From positions 3,224,001-3,288,000 of the forward strand of contig CP051141.1 of NCBI GenBank assembly GCA_001592805.2: a stretch of 64,000 nucleotides of DNA, written 5' to 3'. The stretch comes from Peltaster fructicola. Its lineage: Eukaryota; Ascomycota; Dothideomycetes. Below, in pieces: positions 43,731 through 54,372 of this stretch; within the stretch, counting starts at the first letter, position 1, and each line of letters opens with the position of its first letter. The notes under the pieces are model-generated. The model ran no database searches, was not told the origin of the DNA, and saw only the letters and a program-made list of their open reading frames with translations. Made by a program: the position numbers and the translations under genes.

Positions 43731-45075
43731 TTTTGCTGTTGTTTCTTTGCTTGGACACCGCTGGATGGTTGAAGGTCTTGCTATACTCTGTTGCCGCATG
43801 CTCATCTATCACTACTTATACACAACCCATGCAACCTGTTTGCCAGGCCATAAACGAAGAGGGGTCGAGCACGTCGGCTCAAAGGTGTCGCTCACTGCGG
43901 ACCGATGGCTGCAAGGATGCCACATTGATCGTGTCGAGCTGTGCTCATTCTGCTACATGGTATCGAACTGCCACAGCAACAAGGCGAATATACACTTTTC
44001 TGACCCAACGTCGTCTTGCGAGCTTTTCTACAGCTGCTCCGACAGCATTTTCAAGAACAGTACCAATCTGTCCGTATGGAATCACGGGAAAGGAGGTCCA
44101 GCATCTCGAGAGCTATGAGTCTTGTGGCTGAGGTTGTGTCACTCGATTCCGGTTACTTCAGGCACAGCTGAAGCGTCACTGGATGCCGGATCAAAGGAGG
44201 CGATCTCGAACGCTGCATTCACGTCGGCGGCAACGATCCTGGCATGGCTTGCAAGCAGCCAAGGTGCGATCTCTTGCGTATGCTCCCTGCAGGATGTGTC
44301 AAGCATAGGCACATGCGATACCAACGGACAGGGACTCAAGCGGGGCACATTGACAGTGACATCCTACACATCCTCATCCTGGCTAATGACCAGAACGCAT
44401 TCGTATTACGGCTGAGCGGACAGACAACGCATCCTCTCATCCAGATCGCATGGAATAGCAACAGCTTCTCGTGCTCGGAGAGGCATTCAGGACGCATGGT
44501 ATAGCGATATGCTGAGTGTTGACTGGTTATATTCATCCTACACTAACAGAGCCCGTAGGGTCCTGTCGCTACGGAGAACACACCTCATCGAAGACGTCCG
44601 TGTTGTGTTGGTCACAAGTGTGGCCTCGGAGTGCCTCCGGTCCTGGTCATGCACAAGCCCAGCCTATCTATCTGCTCTAGGTCCGGACGTAGCTGTACAA
44701 TCAATTGAGCCTGCAGAGCCTCATCTGGCAATGCATACCTGCTCGTGCTTCAGCAAGTTCGTCTTTGCATTGTCCATGGACACCAACGCTCAAGACCAAT
44801 GTTCTGGCCAGTGACGTTTGGACTCTTCAATGTTCGCGCCAGGTTTGCGGTTATGGCAGACCAGCAGTGTCACTCTTCCACCTGGACACTCAGTATCCAT
44901 GCTGTCATCAATATGCGGGTACGGCAGAAGTCTGACAGCAACTATGAGTCTTCCATGATGTCTGTCGGCAAGGCTCTGACGAGTGTATCGATGATAGCTC
45001 TTTGGTGAGGAACGTAAGTTTCTATAGAGATATGAGGCTGGATGATGTATGATTGATCAGCCTCTTCATACACAC
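43731..45075. other. Intergenic, 1.35 kb
   Basis: Between the ADH start and the DDHD phospholipase stop. Several frames of 70-160 codons overlap on both strands, none with a family signal. A minus-strand fragment near 44140-44300 (ending VNAAFEIASFDPASSDASA) looks mildly protein-like but could not be extended. Confidence 0.35.
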
Positions 45076-47757
45076 TCAACCTTTGCCTTTCTGCGCTCTC
45101 ATACTTAGGAGCGTGCCGTTCGGACCCTTCGGACGACCAATCTCTAGGACGATCATACGAGTGAAATCTCGCAGCAACCAATAGCTGGCATGAGCGCTCA
45201 GCATGGTGAGATACTGTATGTCAAGCGGACCTCCACCGTAGCGGATGAAGAAGTCGACTTGCGCATTGTCATTGAGCAGTCGCATGCGCTTCTCTCCGAT
45301 CTGCTCCCGACTGAAGTTGTGCGTCTCCATCTCGACCGTAGAGGGTAGCCTTGGCAATCTAGTATCAGGCTTCGTGGTTCCTCCCACTGCAATATCTGGC
45401 TGTGGTGAGCTCCAGTTGAACCAGCCAGTTGTCGCTGTCGGCACCCATGCCTTTTTGAGGTATGATGCGTATGCAGAGTCCACAGTTGCATTCATGCGAT
45501 ACGCAACAGGATCGTATCCATTGATGAGGTTGTAGATGTTCTCAACAGCAATGCATCCGTACTGACCTTGCTTGCCGCAGATGTCCAGTGTCAGTGAAGA
45601 CGGATCGTCTAGTGCTGCAGCACTGGAGCTATCTATACGAGGCAGCAGTTGTGCTTTCTTGAGCAGTAGGAAGAACCCTGCTGGTGAGCCTGCCAGGAAA
45701 AGATTGTGTGTATTGAAGAGGAAGTGATCGATGTCTGCAATGCTTTCGGTGGAGAGAGTTACAGGATCTGCCAGATGCTGCGGTAGTTTCGTTGGTTGAC
45801 GAGACAGTATCTCAACGGACATCACACTGCCAAGCGAGTGACCAATGATATGGACTCGACCGTGTTCAGCGAATCCCGGATTGTTCGTGCACCATAGTCG
45901 ATAGACTCTGTTGGCCTCTTTGACCACAGCCGCTATCATCTTCGATTGATGCTGCGACATGTAGTACGGCACATCCAACATGACATCGCTGACAATGTTA
46001 CGTACGCTCGGTAGTGTGTCTGGAGTTATGTCTGCCAAGGTGAACTCATTGACGGCAGGATCTTCGTTGCGGTAGCCGCCTTCCTCGAAAGATAGTGTAT
46101 GTCGCCAATTAACCGGCAGGACCATAATGCTGCCCATGTCTCGTCTGAAGCGAGCTTTACACTCTTTTGTACCAACTTCGACATTGACCTCTCGTCTGAA
46201 TGCGTTGATGGCATGCGTGAAGTGCCAGGCTTCCATTCTCTGACTGAGTTTCTGTCCAATACCATGAATGACCAACACGAGATCGGTGACTCTGGGGCGC
46301 TCAGCTCGTGCTAGCTCTGGATCGTCCTTTCGCCTAGTTTCAGGAGCCACACCAGACGCTGACGTTGCAACACCCTCCTCTGCCTTTCTCGCCTTCGCAG
46401 TCGACTTGGACGGATGGAGCTTGTCCCAGATAGCTTGGTCGAAGCCACGCACCACTGCGACACCTATGCCACGCCCTTTGCGAATGTAGTTAGCAAGCGG
46501 TCGTCGACCATAGTACGCCGACGGGAGCAGATTTGGTTTGAGTATTCGTGCTTCGCGAGCGTCAGCATAGATGACGCCGCATTGCTGATAAGTCCTAGTT
46601 GCACCGTGGCGGCCCCATGTGTTCGTCCCAGCAGCCTTGTTGTCGGCTCCGCCAGCACCATTCGAAATGTCGATTAGATCGGCTGCAGTCTCAATGACGA
46701 TAGTTTGTCGTGCCTCTGGACTGTCATCGAGCTCTGCTAGATTGGATACCGCAGTACGTAGCAGGTTCTCTGGCATTGCAGCAGTAGACGGGCGACTGCC
46801 ACTGTTACGTCGAGCTTCGAGGGAATGCCGAGCTGCTTTCTCTGGCCACAACTTATGCACGATCTTCATCTCGCCAGAGGCACCGACCTCAATAGCAGAG
46901 TCAAGTTCGTCTTTCCAGGTTTGCGTCCATACTTGTAGTTCCACGTAGCCGGCTTCGAGCAGGATAGCAACGGGCGTTTCAACGGGCAGCATGGTATCTT
47001 GATAGAACCATGTTCCTCGCACAACCGCGGCAACATCGTTGACCGGCGACCAGTATATGGGTGTCATTTTCAAATCTGGCATTTCGACCTGGTGCAACCT
47101 TGACACTCCTACTGCGACCGAATCTGTCGGACCAGCTTCTGGGGCACGAATCTCCGGCGCAGGACTGTGTTCAGCCAGATGAGATGGATCCTCCCATATA
47201 TAAGTATCATAAGCTTGTACTCTTGGCCTGCTAGTCCTACTTTCTTTGCTCTTCGACAACGTAGCTGTCTTACCTCGTGACGGTGCTCGAATGAAAGGAT
47301 TACCAGTTGTCTCTGGCAGTTCATGAGCAATAGACGGGATGTCGAGATTGTCAATGCTTTGACTATCATCCGACGGGGAGTCGACCTGGCTCAAGGTGGA
47401 CCCGCGAGGACGGAGTGGCTTTGTATGTGGTGTGCTTGGTTTCGATATAGACGCAGAGCGCTCATGTTTCTTTCCTTTATGACCCCAGCCTACCTCTTTC
47501 TCGCCTCGCTCTTCATGATACTTCAAGATCTTCGACCTCAAGGCATGCCACGCCTTGTCAAGAGCGCTGTTGTCATACTCTGAGAACGGCTTCGGGGCTT
47601 GTCGAGCTGCACCACCTGCTCCACTTGGTGGTAACGCTGAGAGAGGATCATCTATTGGTATAGCGCTGGTGTAGAAGAACCGGGTCTCAATCGTGGGAGG
47701 AGGCACAGTATGGTGTAAAACTTGCCTGATGTACTCGTTGGTTACCTGCCCGTCCAT
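45076..47757 (-). CDS. DDHD-domain phospholipase A1-like protein
   Basis: 893 residues, one exon. The N-terminal 200 residues are low-complexity and Ser/Pro-rich. A WWE-like part contains MTPIYWSPVNDVAAVVRGTW. The lipase nucleophile elbow is HIIGHSLGSV (Ser about 641), preceded by LVLVIHGIGQKLSQRME. The C-terminal DDHD region includes INGYDPVAYRMN and ends with SAHASYWLLRDF. Family members (animal PA-PLA1 proteins, yeast Ddl1) hydrolyse phosphatidic acid and other phospholipids and act on mitochondria or the ER/Golgi. The nucleophile and DDHD metal-site residues look intact. No signal peptide. Confidence 0.93.
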   Translation of the reverse strand: MDGQVTNEYIRQVLHHTVPPPTIETRFFYTSAIPIDDPLSALPPSGAGGAARQAPKPFSEYDNSALDKAWHALRSKILKYHEERGEKEVGWGHKGKKHERSASISKPSTPHTKPLRPRGSTLSQVDSPSDDSQSIDNLDIPSIAHELPETTGNPFIRAPSRGKTATLSKSKESRTSRPRVQAYDTYIWEDPSHLAEHSPAPEIRAPEAGPTDSVAVGVSRLHQVEMPDLKMTPIYWSPVNDVAAVVRGTWFYQDTMLPVETPVAILLEAGYVELQVWTQTWKDELDSAIEVGASGEMKIVHKLWPEKAARHSLEARRNSGSRPSTAAMPENLLRTAVSNLAELDDSPEARQTIVIETAADLIDISNGAGGADNKAAGTNTWGRHGATRTYQQCGVIYADAREARILKPNLLPSAYYGRRPLANYIRKGRGIGVAVVRGFDQAIWDKLHPSKSTAKARKAEEGVATSASGVAPETRRKDDPELARAERPRVTDLVLVIHGIGQKLSQRMEAWHFTHAINAFRREVNVEVGTKECKARFRRDMGSIMVLPVNWRHTLSFEEGGYRNEDPAVNEFTLADITPDTLPSVRNIVSDVMLDVPYYMSQHQSKMIAAVVKEANRVYRLWCTNNPGFAEHGRVHIIGHSLGSVMSVEILSRQPTKLPQHLADPVTLSTESIADIDHFLFNTHNLFLAGSPAGFFLLLKKAQLLPRIDSSSAAALDDPSSLTLDICGKQGQYGCIAVENIYNLINGYDPVAYRMNATVDSAYASYLKKAWVPTATTGWFNWSSPQPDIAVGGTTKPDTRLPRLPSTVEMETHNFSREQIGEKRMRLLNDNAQVDFFIRYGGGPLDIQYLTMLSAHASYWLLRDFTRMIVLEIGRPKGPNGTLLSMRAQKGKG

Positions 47758-48307
47758 CTTGAGTCGAAAGAGTTCGGAGACTAGTAGTCAGTGCACCTTG
47801 TCAAGGTCTGCTGAGCCCAGTAGCCAGATATAGGTGCAGACTCTTCCTGGCCATTTGTGATGATGTGGCACTGGGTCAAGGGCAGCTCTCGCGGCGCACA
47901 ACTAATGTAGATGCAAGTCTGCCTGTACTGACGTGGCGCGATGGATCCTGCAGTTGCCTGCTATGCGCCGGCGGTTTGATGGCCGGACTGGCGAGTTCGT
48001 GAGACGTCGTCGATAGACACTGTACGGTCAAGTTCAAGGTTGCGCGCTGTAAGGACAGGGTTGTGTTGCCTAGGACGAATGCTACACGGTTGTTCTAACC
48101 ACGCGCCTGTGATACTTCGACGTCATGCCGAAGCTGCAGCCAAATTGCGCCACGATTCGGCACTTTGAAACGCTCGTGTTGCCAGCTCATCAGACTTGGA
48201 GGACAACTCCCGTGTAGCTCTCTACTTGTCGCACGAACAGCGCAGACCCCGTACATCCAAGAACCCTTGACCAGACACAACTACGCAACCTCAAACCACG
48301 AGCCATT
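47758..48307. promoter_or_regulatory. Divergent promoter region (DDHD gene / 4-TM gene)
   Basis: 550 bases between divergent start codons; no additional gene seen. Confidence 0.45.
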
Positions 48308-48757
48308 ATGTCGGTAGTGCCGATACAGATCGCCCTGGCTGCTGAAGCCGCTATGAACATCTATGGTGTGGTATCGATCTGGGCAGACCCAGGCTCTATG
48401 CTTGTCCTTCTCTTGCCAGAGTCCACACCACATACGGCAGCCATGAAGTCTCAAGTACATTGGGTTGCAGCCTTGACACTCGGCGTTACCTTGCCCATCT
48501 TGCTCTGCATCCCAGACCATCCTGATCAGACTGTGGCTCGGCGCAATCTGTACATCACGTTCGGAGGCTTCGAGGCCTGTATGGTCGGCACAGCATTGAT
48601 TCATTACATCCAGGGCAACAGTGGCTTCACAGATAATGGTCTTCTGGGCACGATAGCTGTCTTTGGCTTCTTTACGAGCGTGAGGATCTTCTTCTTGTAT
48701 GTCAAGCCTACCTGGTTGCAAGCACGCGGCACTAGTAGCAAGGCGAAGACGACATAG
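48308..48757 (+). CDS. Hypothetical four-transmembrane protein
   Basis: 149 residues, one exon. Four hydrophobic segments, at about residues 5-27 (QIALAAEAAMNIYGVVSIWA), 50-68 (WVAALTLGVTLPILLCI), 81-101 (LYITFGGFEACMVGTALI) and 112-132 (LGTIAVFGFFTSVRIFFLYV), with a short basic C-terminal tail. No sorting or catalytic motif is recognised, so no function is assigned. Its stop lies 11 bases from that of ZPR1, encoded on the other strand, so transcripts must overlap at their 3' ends. Confidence 0.75.
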   Translation: MSVVPIQIALAAEAAMNIYGVVSIWADPGSMLVLLLPESTPHTAAMKSQVHWVAALTLGVTLPILLCIPDHPDQTVARRNLYITFGGFEACMVGTALIHYIQGNSGFTDNGLLGTIAVFGFFTSVRIFFLYVKPTWLQARGTSSKAKTT

Positions 48758-48768
48758 GATATGCTTGA

Positions 48769-50222
48769 CTACGCTGCTAAATCTTCTTCATAACCTTCAG
48801 TCTTCATGTCTGCCAGACCAAGGTCCTCTTCCTCTTCCTTGGTCCGCTCATAATCCTCGACCGTGATCTGCGGATCCGGATCCGGTGCAGTCAAACTCTG
48901 GATATAGCTACTGGCGAGAGGATCTTGCAGCTCCAATGAGAACTTTTCTTGCCCTCAATAGCCTGCGTCAGCGAGTCGAAGAACTCCTCCCACGTTCGCT
49001 GCGATTCGGATGTCATTGAGTCGCCCACTGCTTCTGGCTTCACAGGTGCGTCGCCGTCCTCTAGTCCGAACGCCTGCGCCCGCAGATCTCGCCGTATCTG
49101 CGTCAAAATTCCCTCGACTGTGGTGAAGCGACCTCCCATTGTGCCTGGCTCAACTCTCAGTTGCAGCTCTGGGCAATGCAGTGCCGCACTCTCGCTTTTG
49201 AGCACATCGCGAGCGAGGTCAAACTCGTTCTCGACGCGCAGTGTGAGCCTGCGACCTTTCTCGGGCACTTCACCTCCGGTCTTGACCTCATTCGACCGAT
49301 AACCACAGTGCTCACAGACTGTGCTCATCAGGACCACCTGCTTAAAGTATGGAATGTTCACCATCTTCATGTTGGTACTGCAAGGTCGAGTACAGCCTGG
49401 ACAGCTAGCTGGGAAGGAGTAGACCTGATCCTCAACAATTTCCTCATTGTCGACATTGTTCGTTTCGACTCCGTTTGTTGGTAATGCTGGCACCATTCCT
49501 TGCGAATGATACTCTGGCCTGATCTCGGTCTCGGGTGCTTGAGCTTCGGGTGCTTCGTCACCAAGACCGAGAAGTGCATTCTGTTCCGGCGTGCGAGGGT
49601 ACTCAGACTTGGCATATGATCCAGCTGGGTCTCCTGGCTTTGGCTCGATCCACGAATTCCCTGCAGGATCGTCTACAGAGATCATGAAAGGGTAGTTCGA
49701 GCCAGCGAGCATCTCCTCGAGATTTCTGATTACACTGCTAACCTTCTCTCCGACCTCTGGCATTTGTTTCAGTCGCTCATCTTGATGCTGCACAAGATCG
49801 TCCCGGATACTGCTCAAAACTCCTTCAATATTGGTGTAACGACCCTTGCCTGGTGGAATCTCAAGATCTAGATCTTCTACTCGGAAGACGCATGTGTCCG
49901 TCTTGACGACTTGCCGCTGTAGGTCCGCATCTTTCTCAAGCTTATATGCATACCGGACAGCATTGGGCTGGATCTCGCCGGCAGATTGGATTTCGTTGTT
50001 CGAGAATCCACAGTGTGAGCATGAGAAGGACATTATGATAATCTCTTTGAAGAAAGGTATTCGTGTTAATAGGAGGCGAGTACTGCCGTTCTCGTGGCAG
50101 TTCATACATAAGCTCTCGATCTCTTCGGTGAGCTTTTGTGTCGTCTCCGTGTCGTTCTGCTCGTTCGACAGCAGTTGAGCTTGGGCGCCCATGTCGCGGA
50201 AGAGATCCTGAGCTAGTGACAT
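48769..50222 (-). CDS. ZPR1: Zinc finger protein ZPR1
   Basis: About 484 residues. The start chosen, MSLAQDLFRDMGAQAQ, fits the family; the frame is open further upstream. Two ZPR1 modules each combine a C4 zinc finger with a beta domain: CMNCHENGSTRLLLTRIPFF ... CSHCGFSNNE (about residues 39-75) and CPGCTRPCSTNMKMVNIPYF ... CEHCGYRSNEVK (from about residue 275). ZPR1 binds eEF1A and acts as its folding chaperone. The frame as read ends at 48891 in unrelated sequence. The family C terminus (LELQDPLASSYIQSL ... EDYERTKEEEEDLGLADMK) continues in another frame to a stop at 48769. One extra base in the T4 run at 48944-48947 (AAAA on the coding strand) would join them. Confidence 0.94.
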
Positions 50223-50746
50223 TTTATCTTCATTCGTATGTGGTGTTGGTTCGGCGTCGTTCGAAGAGGTGTTGCAAGGTTGAGGCAATACAGAGAGTGT
50301 ACACACTCCGAAATCGAATAGACACGATACATCCAGTCGCTTCGAACTTTTTCTGGCCGACAGTGACGCATGGTAACGTGGGGCTAGCATGGAGCAGGGA
50401 CTATCTAAGGTTATCTTAGTGTGCGGTGCGGTCCTCCCGTGCCTTGTCGCGAGTCATGCTTGACCCAAGAATGTTCTTCCTGTAGGAAGAGTCGAGCCTC
50501 ATCACATATCCATGGTGTGAGAGAGACCTCATATCCTCACAGTCCTTACAGTCGAGCATGCGCGCGCGAAGCTCCTGACGGCCTAGAATTGATGCTTGTA
50601 CGACGTCAATATAGCTGGCTCGACGAACCAGCTGCACACCATAACCTCATCCGCAGCAACATACGACTTGAAGGAATCTTTATAGAGGAACGCGACTGCG
50701 CGCGAATCACGAAACAAGTCGATCTTGCAACATCCAAACAGCAGCT
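50223..50746. promoter_or_regulatory. Divergent promoter region (ZPR1 / PRP22)
   Basis: 524 bases between divergent start codons; no additional gene supported. Confidence 0.5.
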
Positions 50747-53700
50747 ATGGACGATCTTGAAGAGCTCGAGTATCTAGCCCTTGTGTCAAAGGTCACATCA
50801 GAGATCAACAACTATATGGGAGTGGCAGATAAAAATGTCGCAGGCTTCGTCATCGCCGAGCACGAAAAGTATAGGACGAAATACGCAGCTTTCCATAGCG
50901 CGATGGAGGACTTCGAGTTCCCGGAGAGTTTGATCACGTCCATCGACCGCCTTGTGAAGACACTACATCCGAAGTACAAGAAGAATGGCGCAGAAGATGC
51001 AACAGCCAAAAGCCATGCACAGTCGGACAAGATGCAGCAATTCCGAGGACTAGCGCTTCCAGATAAGGTGCCAGTGTTCGAAGATGAGGAAGCAAAGAAC
51101 GGTGGAGAGGAGGACATGGATGATACATTCGCACTACTCGAGAGTATGGCGGGTGAGAAGAAGAGCAATGGGCGCAAGAGAAGCATGAGCCCAGTCCACC
51201 ACAATGCTGCGCCAGAACGCAAACGCTCTCGACGATCTCGCTCACGTTCGCCACGTAATGATGATTACCTCTTCGTGGATGAGCTTGGGCGCACACGATC
51301 GCATCGGCCTTCGAAACGGGATAGGTCGCCAGCACATGAGCGAAGGCGGAGAGGTCGCTCACCAGAGATGCCACTTGATGACATACCCGTGCTACACAAG
51401 ATATACGACGGACGAGTGACAGGTGTCAAAGATTTTGGAGCCTTCGTCAACCTGACTGGAGTCAGAGGCAAGGTTGATGGTCTCGTTCACATCTCGGCTA
51501 TGGCAGAATACAAAGTGAACCATCCTTCGGATCTGGTTGCAAGAGATCAGCATGTCAAGGTCAAAGTTATGAAGCTTCAGGACAACCGCATCAGTCTCAG
51601 TATGGCAGAGGTAGACCAGACCACTGGTGAGGACTTGAAGCCTGGTCGGAAGATCGCTGGGACTGGTGCAAACGCAGTTGGTCTCAACGGCTCGAGCAAG
51701 TATGGTGGACTGGACCCGGGAGTGCCTGTTATTGAGGGCAATGCAACTCAAGCTAGGCGGAGGAAGCGCATGACCAGTCCTGAGAGGTGGGAGATCAGAC
51801 AATTGATTGCATCTGGCGTCATCAAGGCATCCGATTATCCTGACCTCCAAGACGACGACTACAATGCAGCCATCAACGGCGAACAAATCGAAGAAGAAGA
51901 GGATGTGGATATCGAAGTGCGAGAAGAAGAGCCACCCTTCCTTGCTGGTCAGACGAAGCGATCGCTCGAGCTCAGTCCGATTCGAGTCATCAAGGCTCCA
52001 GATGGAAGTATGAATCGAGCAGCTATGCAGGGTGATGTCCTTGCGAAAGAACGACGTGATCTGCGGCAACAAGAAGCACAGGACAAAGCTGCGAAGGAAG
52101 CTGCGAAGACAGACCTGAACCAGGACTGGAACGATCCCATGGTCGCGCCTGGCGATCGTCGCTTTGCCAGTGACCTGCGTGCGAAGAATGGCGCTGGACA
52201 AGAGGTGCCAGAATGGAAAAAGATCGCATCTGGTCGAGGCGAGCTTGGAAAACGAACAAGTTTGCCTATGGAAGAGCAACGCCGGTCTTTACCAGCTTAC
52301 AAGATGCGCAAGCAGTTCCTCGATGCCGTGCGGCAATACCAATTACTCATCGTCGTCGGTGACACCGGCTCTGGTAAGACGACGCAATTGACGCAATATC
52401 TAGCAGAAGAAGGTTTCGGTAACACAGGCATGATTGGTTGCACACAGCCACGACGTGTTGCTGCAATGAGTGTTGCAGCACGTGTGGCTGATGAGGTTGG
52501 TTGCCGTGTAGGAGAAGAGGTCGGATACACCATTCGGTTTGAGGACAAAACCAGCGACCGCACCAAGATCAAATACATGACCGACGGAATCATGCAACGA
52601 GAGATCCTCCTAGATCCAGAGCTCAACAAGTACAGTGTCATCATGCTCGACGAGGCACACGAACGTACGATAGCTACAGACGTGCTCTTCGGCCTGCTGA
52701 AGAAGACACTAAAACGACGACCTGACATGAAGTTGATCGTCACCTCAGCTACATTGGATGCCGCCAAGTTCAGCAGCTATTTCAATGAGTGTCCCATTCT
52801 GACAATTCCTGGCAGGACATTCCCAGTCGAAGTCATGTTCAGCAAAGAGCCCGAATCTGATTATCTCGACTCCGCCTTGACTACCGTTATGCAGATCCAT
52901 CTGACAGAGCCGCCAGGAGATATCTTGTTGTTCCTCACTGGAAAAGAAGAGATTGACACAAGCTGCGAAGTGCTTCACGAACGAATGAAAGCACTTGGAC
53001 CTAGTGTGCCAGAACTCATCATTCTGCCCATATATGGTGCGCTACCGAGTGAGATCGCTTCACGAATCTTCGAGCCAGCACCCAATGGTGCTCGAAAAGT
53101 GGTCATCGCCACGAACATTGCCGAGACCAGCATCACCATCGATGGCATCTACTTTGTGATCGACCCTGGCTTTGTCAAACAGACTGCTTATGATGCCAAG
53201 CTGGGTATGGACAGACTACAAGTCACACCAATCTCACAGGCACAGGCCAAACAGAGAGCGGGTAGAGCAGGTCGTACTGGGCCAGGCAAATGCTTCCGCT
53301 TGTACACCGAGACAGCCTTTCTGACGGAGATGCTGCCTACGACCATTCCAGAAATCCAGAGGCAGAACTTGTCAAACACCATTCTCATGCTCAAGGCCAT
53401 GGGGATCAACGACTTACTGGGCTTCGACTTCATGGACCCACCACCCACGAACACCATGCTTACAGCACTCGAAGAGCTCTACGCCTTGTCGGCGCTGGAT
53501 GAAGAAGGCCTGCTCACCCGTCTTGGTCGCCGCATGGCGGACTTTCCAATGGATCCTGCTCTGGCAAAGTCGCTCCTAGTCAGTGTCGACCTTGGCTGTT
53601 CGGACGAGATGCTCAGCATCGTGGCAATGATCAGTGCTGTACAGACGGTCTTCCACAGGCCGAAAGACAAGCAACAACAAGCCGATCAGAAGAAAGCCAA

Positions 53701-54241
53701 GTTCCACGACTCTACTGGCGACCACCTGACACTCCTCAATGTCTACAATGCATGGCGTTCCGCAGGTCGAAGCGATCCTTGGTGTTTTGAGAACTTCATC
53801 CAGCCAAAGAACATGCGACGAGCCGAAGATGTACGAAAGCAGCTCGTCCAAATCATGGATCGCCACAAGCTGCGTGTCGTGTCTTGCGGTCGTGACACCA
53901 TTCGCGTGAGACAGTCGTTGTGCTCTGGCTTCTTCCGAAACTCTGCTCGGAAGGATCCCCAAGAAGGCTACAAGACACTCGTCGAAGGCACTCCTGTGTA
54001 CATGCACCCAGTCTCAGCTCTATTCGGTAAAGCTGCTGAGCACGTCATCTATCACTCCCTGGTCGAAACCACTCGAGAATACATGCACAACGTGACCACG
54101 ATCGAGCCCAAGTGGCTAGTTGAAGCAGCGCCAACGTTCTTCAAAGTTGCAGGAAAAGACGGCACCATGAGTAAGCGTAAAAGGCCGAAAGGATCCAGCC
54201 ACTTCACAACAAGTTTGCCGGTGAAGACGACTGGCGACTGA
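50747..54241 (+). CDS. PRP22: Pre-mRNA-splicing DEAH-box RNA helicase PRP22 (DHX8)
   Basis: 1164 residues in one exon. N-terminal helical domain (DDLEELEYLALVSKVTSEI), an Arg/Ser-rich linker (KRSRRSRSRSPRN), an S1 RNA-binding domain at about residues 218-290 (IYDGRVTGVKDFGAFVNL), then the helicase core: GDTGSGKT (about 537-544), TQPRRVAAMS, DEAH (635-638), SATLD, NIAETS and QRAGRAGRTG. These are followed by winged-helix, ratchet and OB domains ending GSSHFTTSLPVKTTGD. Presence of S1 plus DEAH distinguishes PRP22 from PRP2/PRP16/PRP43. It releases spliced mRNA and proofreads exon ligation. No defect seen. Not exceptional that an intronless gene encodes a splicing factor. Confidence 0.97.
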   Translation: MDDLEELEYLALVSKVTSEINNYMGVADKNVAGFVIAEHEKYRTKYAAFHSAMEDFEFPESLITSIDRLVKTLHPKYKKNGAEDATAKSHAQSDKMQQFRGLALPDKVPVFEDEEAKNGGEEDMDDTFALLESMAGEKKSNGRKRSMSPVHHNAAPERKRSRRSRSRSPRNDDYLFVDELGRTRSHRPSKRDRSPAHERRRRGRSPEMPLDDIPVLHKIYDGRVTGVKDFGAFVNLTGVRGKVDGLVHISAMAEYKVNHPSDLVARDQHVKVKVMKLQDNRISLSMAEVDQTTGEDLKPGRKIAGTGANAVGLNGSSKYGGLDPGVPVIEGNATQARRRKRMTSPERWEIRQLIASGVIKASDYPDLQDDDYNAAINGEQIEEEEDVDIEVREEEPPFLAGQTKRSLELSPIRVIKAPDGSMNRAAMQGDVLAKERRDLRQQEAQDKAAKEAAKTDLNQDWNDPMVAPGDRRFASDLRAKNGAGQEVPEWKKIASGRGELGKRTSLPMEEQRRSLPAYKMRKQFLDAVRQYQLLIVVGDTGSGKTTQLTQYLAEEGFGNTGMIGCTQPRRVAAMSVAARVADEVGCRVGEEVGYTIRFEDKTSDRTKIKYMTDGIMQREILLDPELNKYSVIMLDEAHERTIATDVLFGLLKKTLKRRPDMKLIVTSATLDAAKFSSYFNECPILTIPGRTFPVEVMFSKEPESDYLDSALTTVMQIHLTEPPGDILLFLTGKEEIDTSCEVLHERMKALGPSVPELIILPIYGALPSEIASRIFEPAPNGARKVVIATNIAETSITIDGIYFVIDPGFVKQTAYDAKLGMDRLQVTPISQAQAKQRAGRAGRTGPGKCFRLYTETAFLTEMLPTTIPEIQRQNLSNTILMLKAMGINDLLGFDFMDPPPTNTMLTALEELYALSALDEEGLLTRLGRRMADFPMDPALAKSLLVSVDLGCSDEMLSIVAMISAVQTVFHRPKDKQQQADQKKAKFHDSTGDHLTLLNVYNAWRSAGRSDPWCFENFIQPKNMRRAEDVRKQLVQIMDRHKLRVVSCGRDTIRVRQSLCSGFFRNSARKDPQEGYKTLVEGTPVYMHPVSALFGKAAEHVIYHSLVETTREYMHNVTTIEPKWLVEAAPTFFKVAGKDGTMSKRKRPKGSSHFTTSLPVKTTGD

Positions 54242-54372
54242 GCGCACAAAAGAAGGCTGGTCGAACTGGTGGTGGCACATGGGGTTAATATATAAGCTTC
54301 GCTAACTCGAAATTTACACTGGCTTTGGGTATCCCATGAATCGCTCCGAAATGGTACATGCCGTTAGTCGTC

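Noticed and set aside
51392-52279. 295-codon minus-strand frame
   Set aside because: Antisense to PRP22 and without any family signal.
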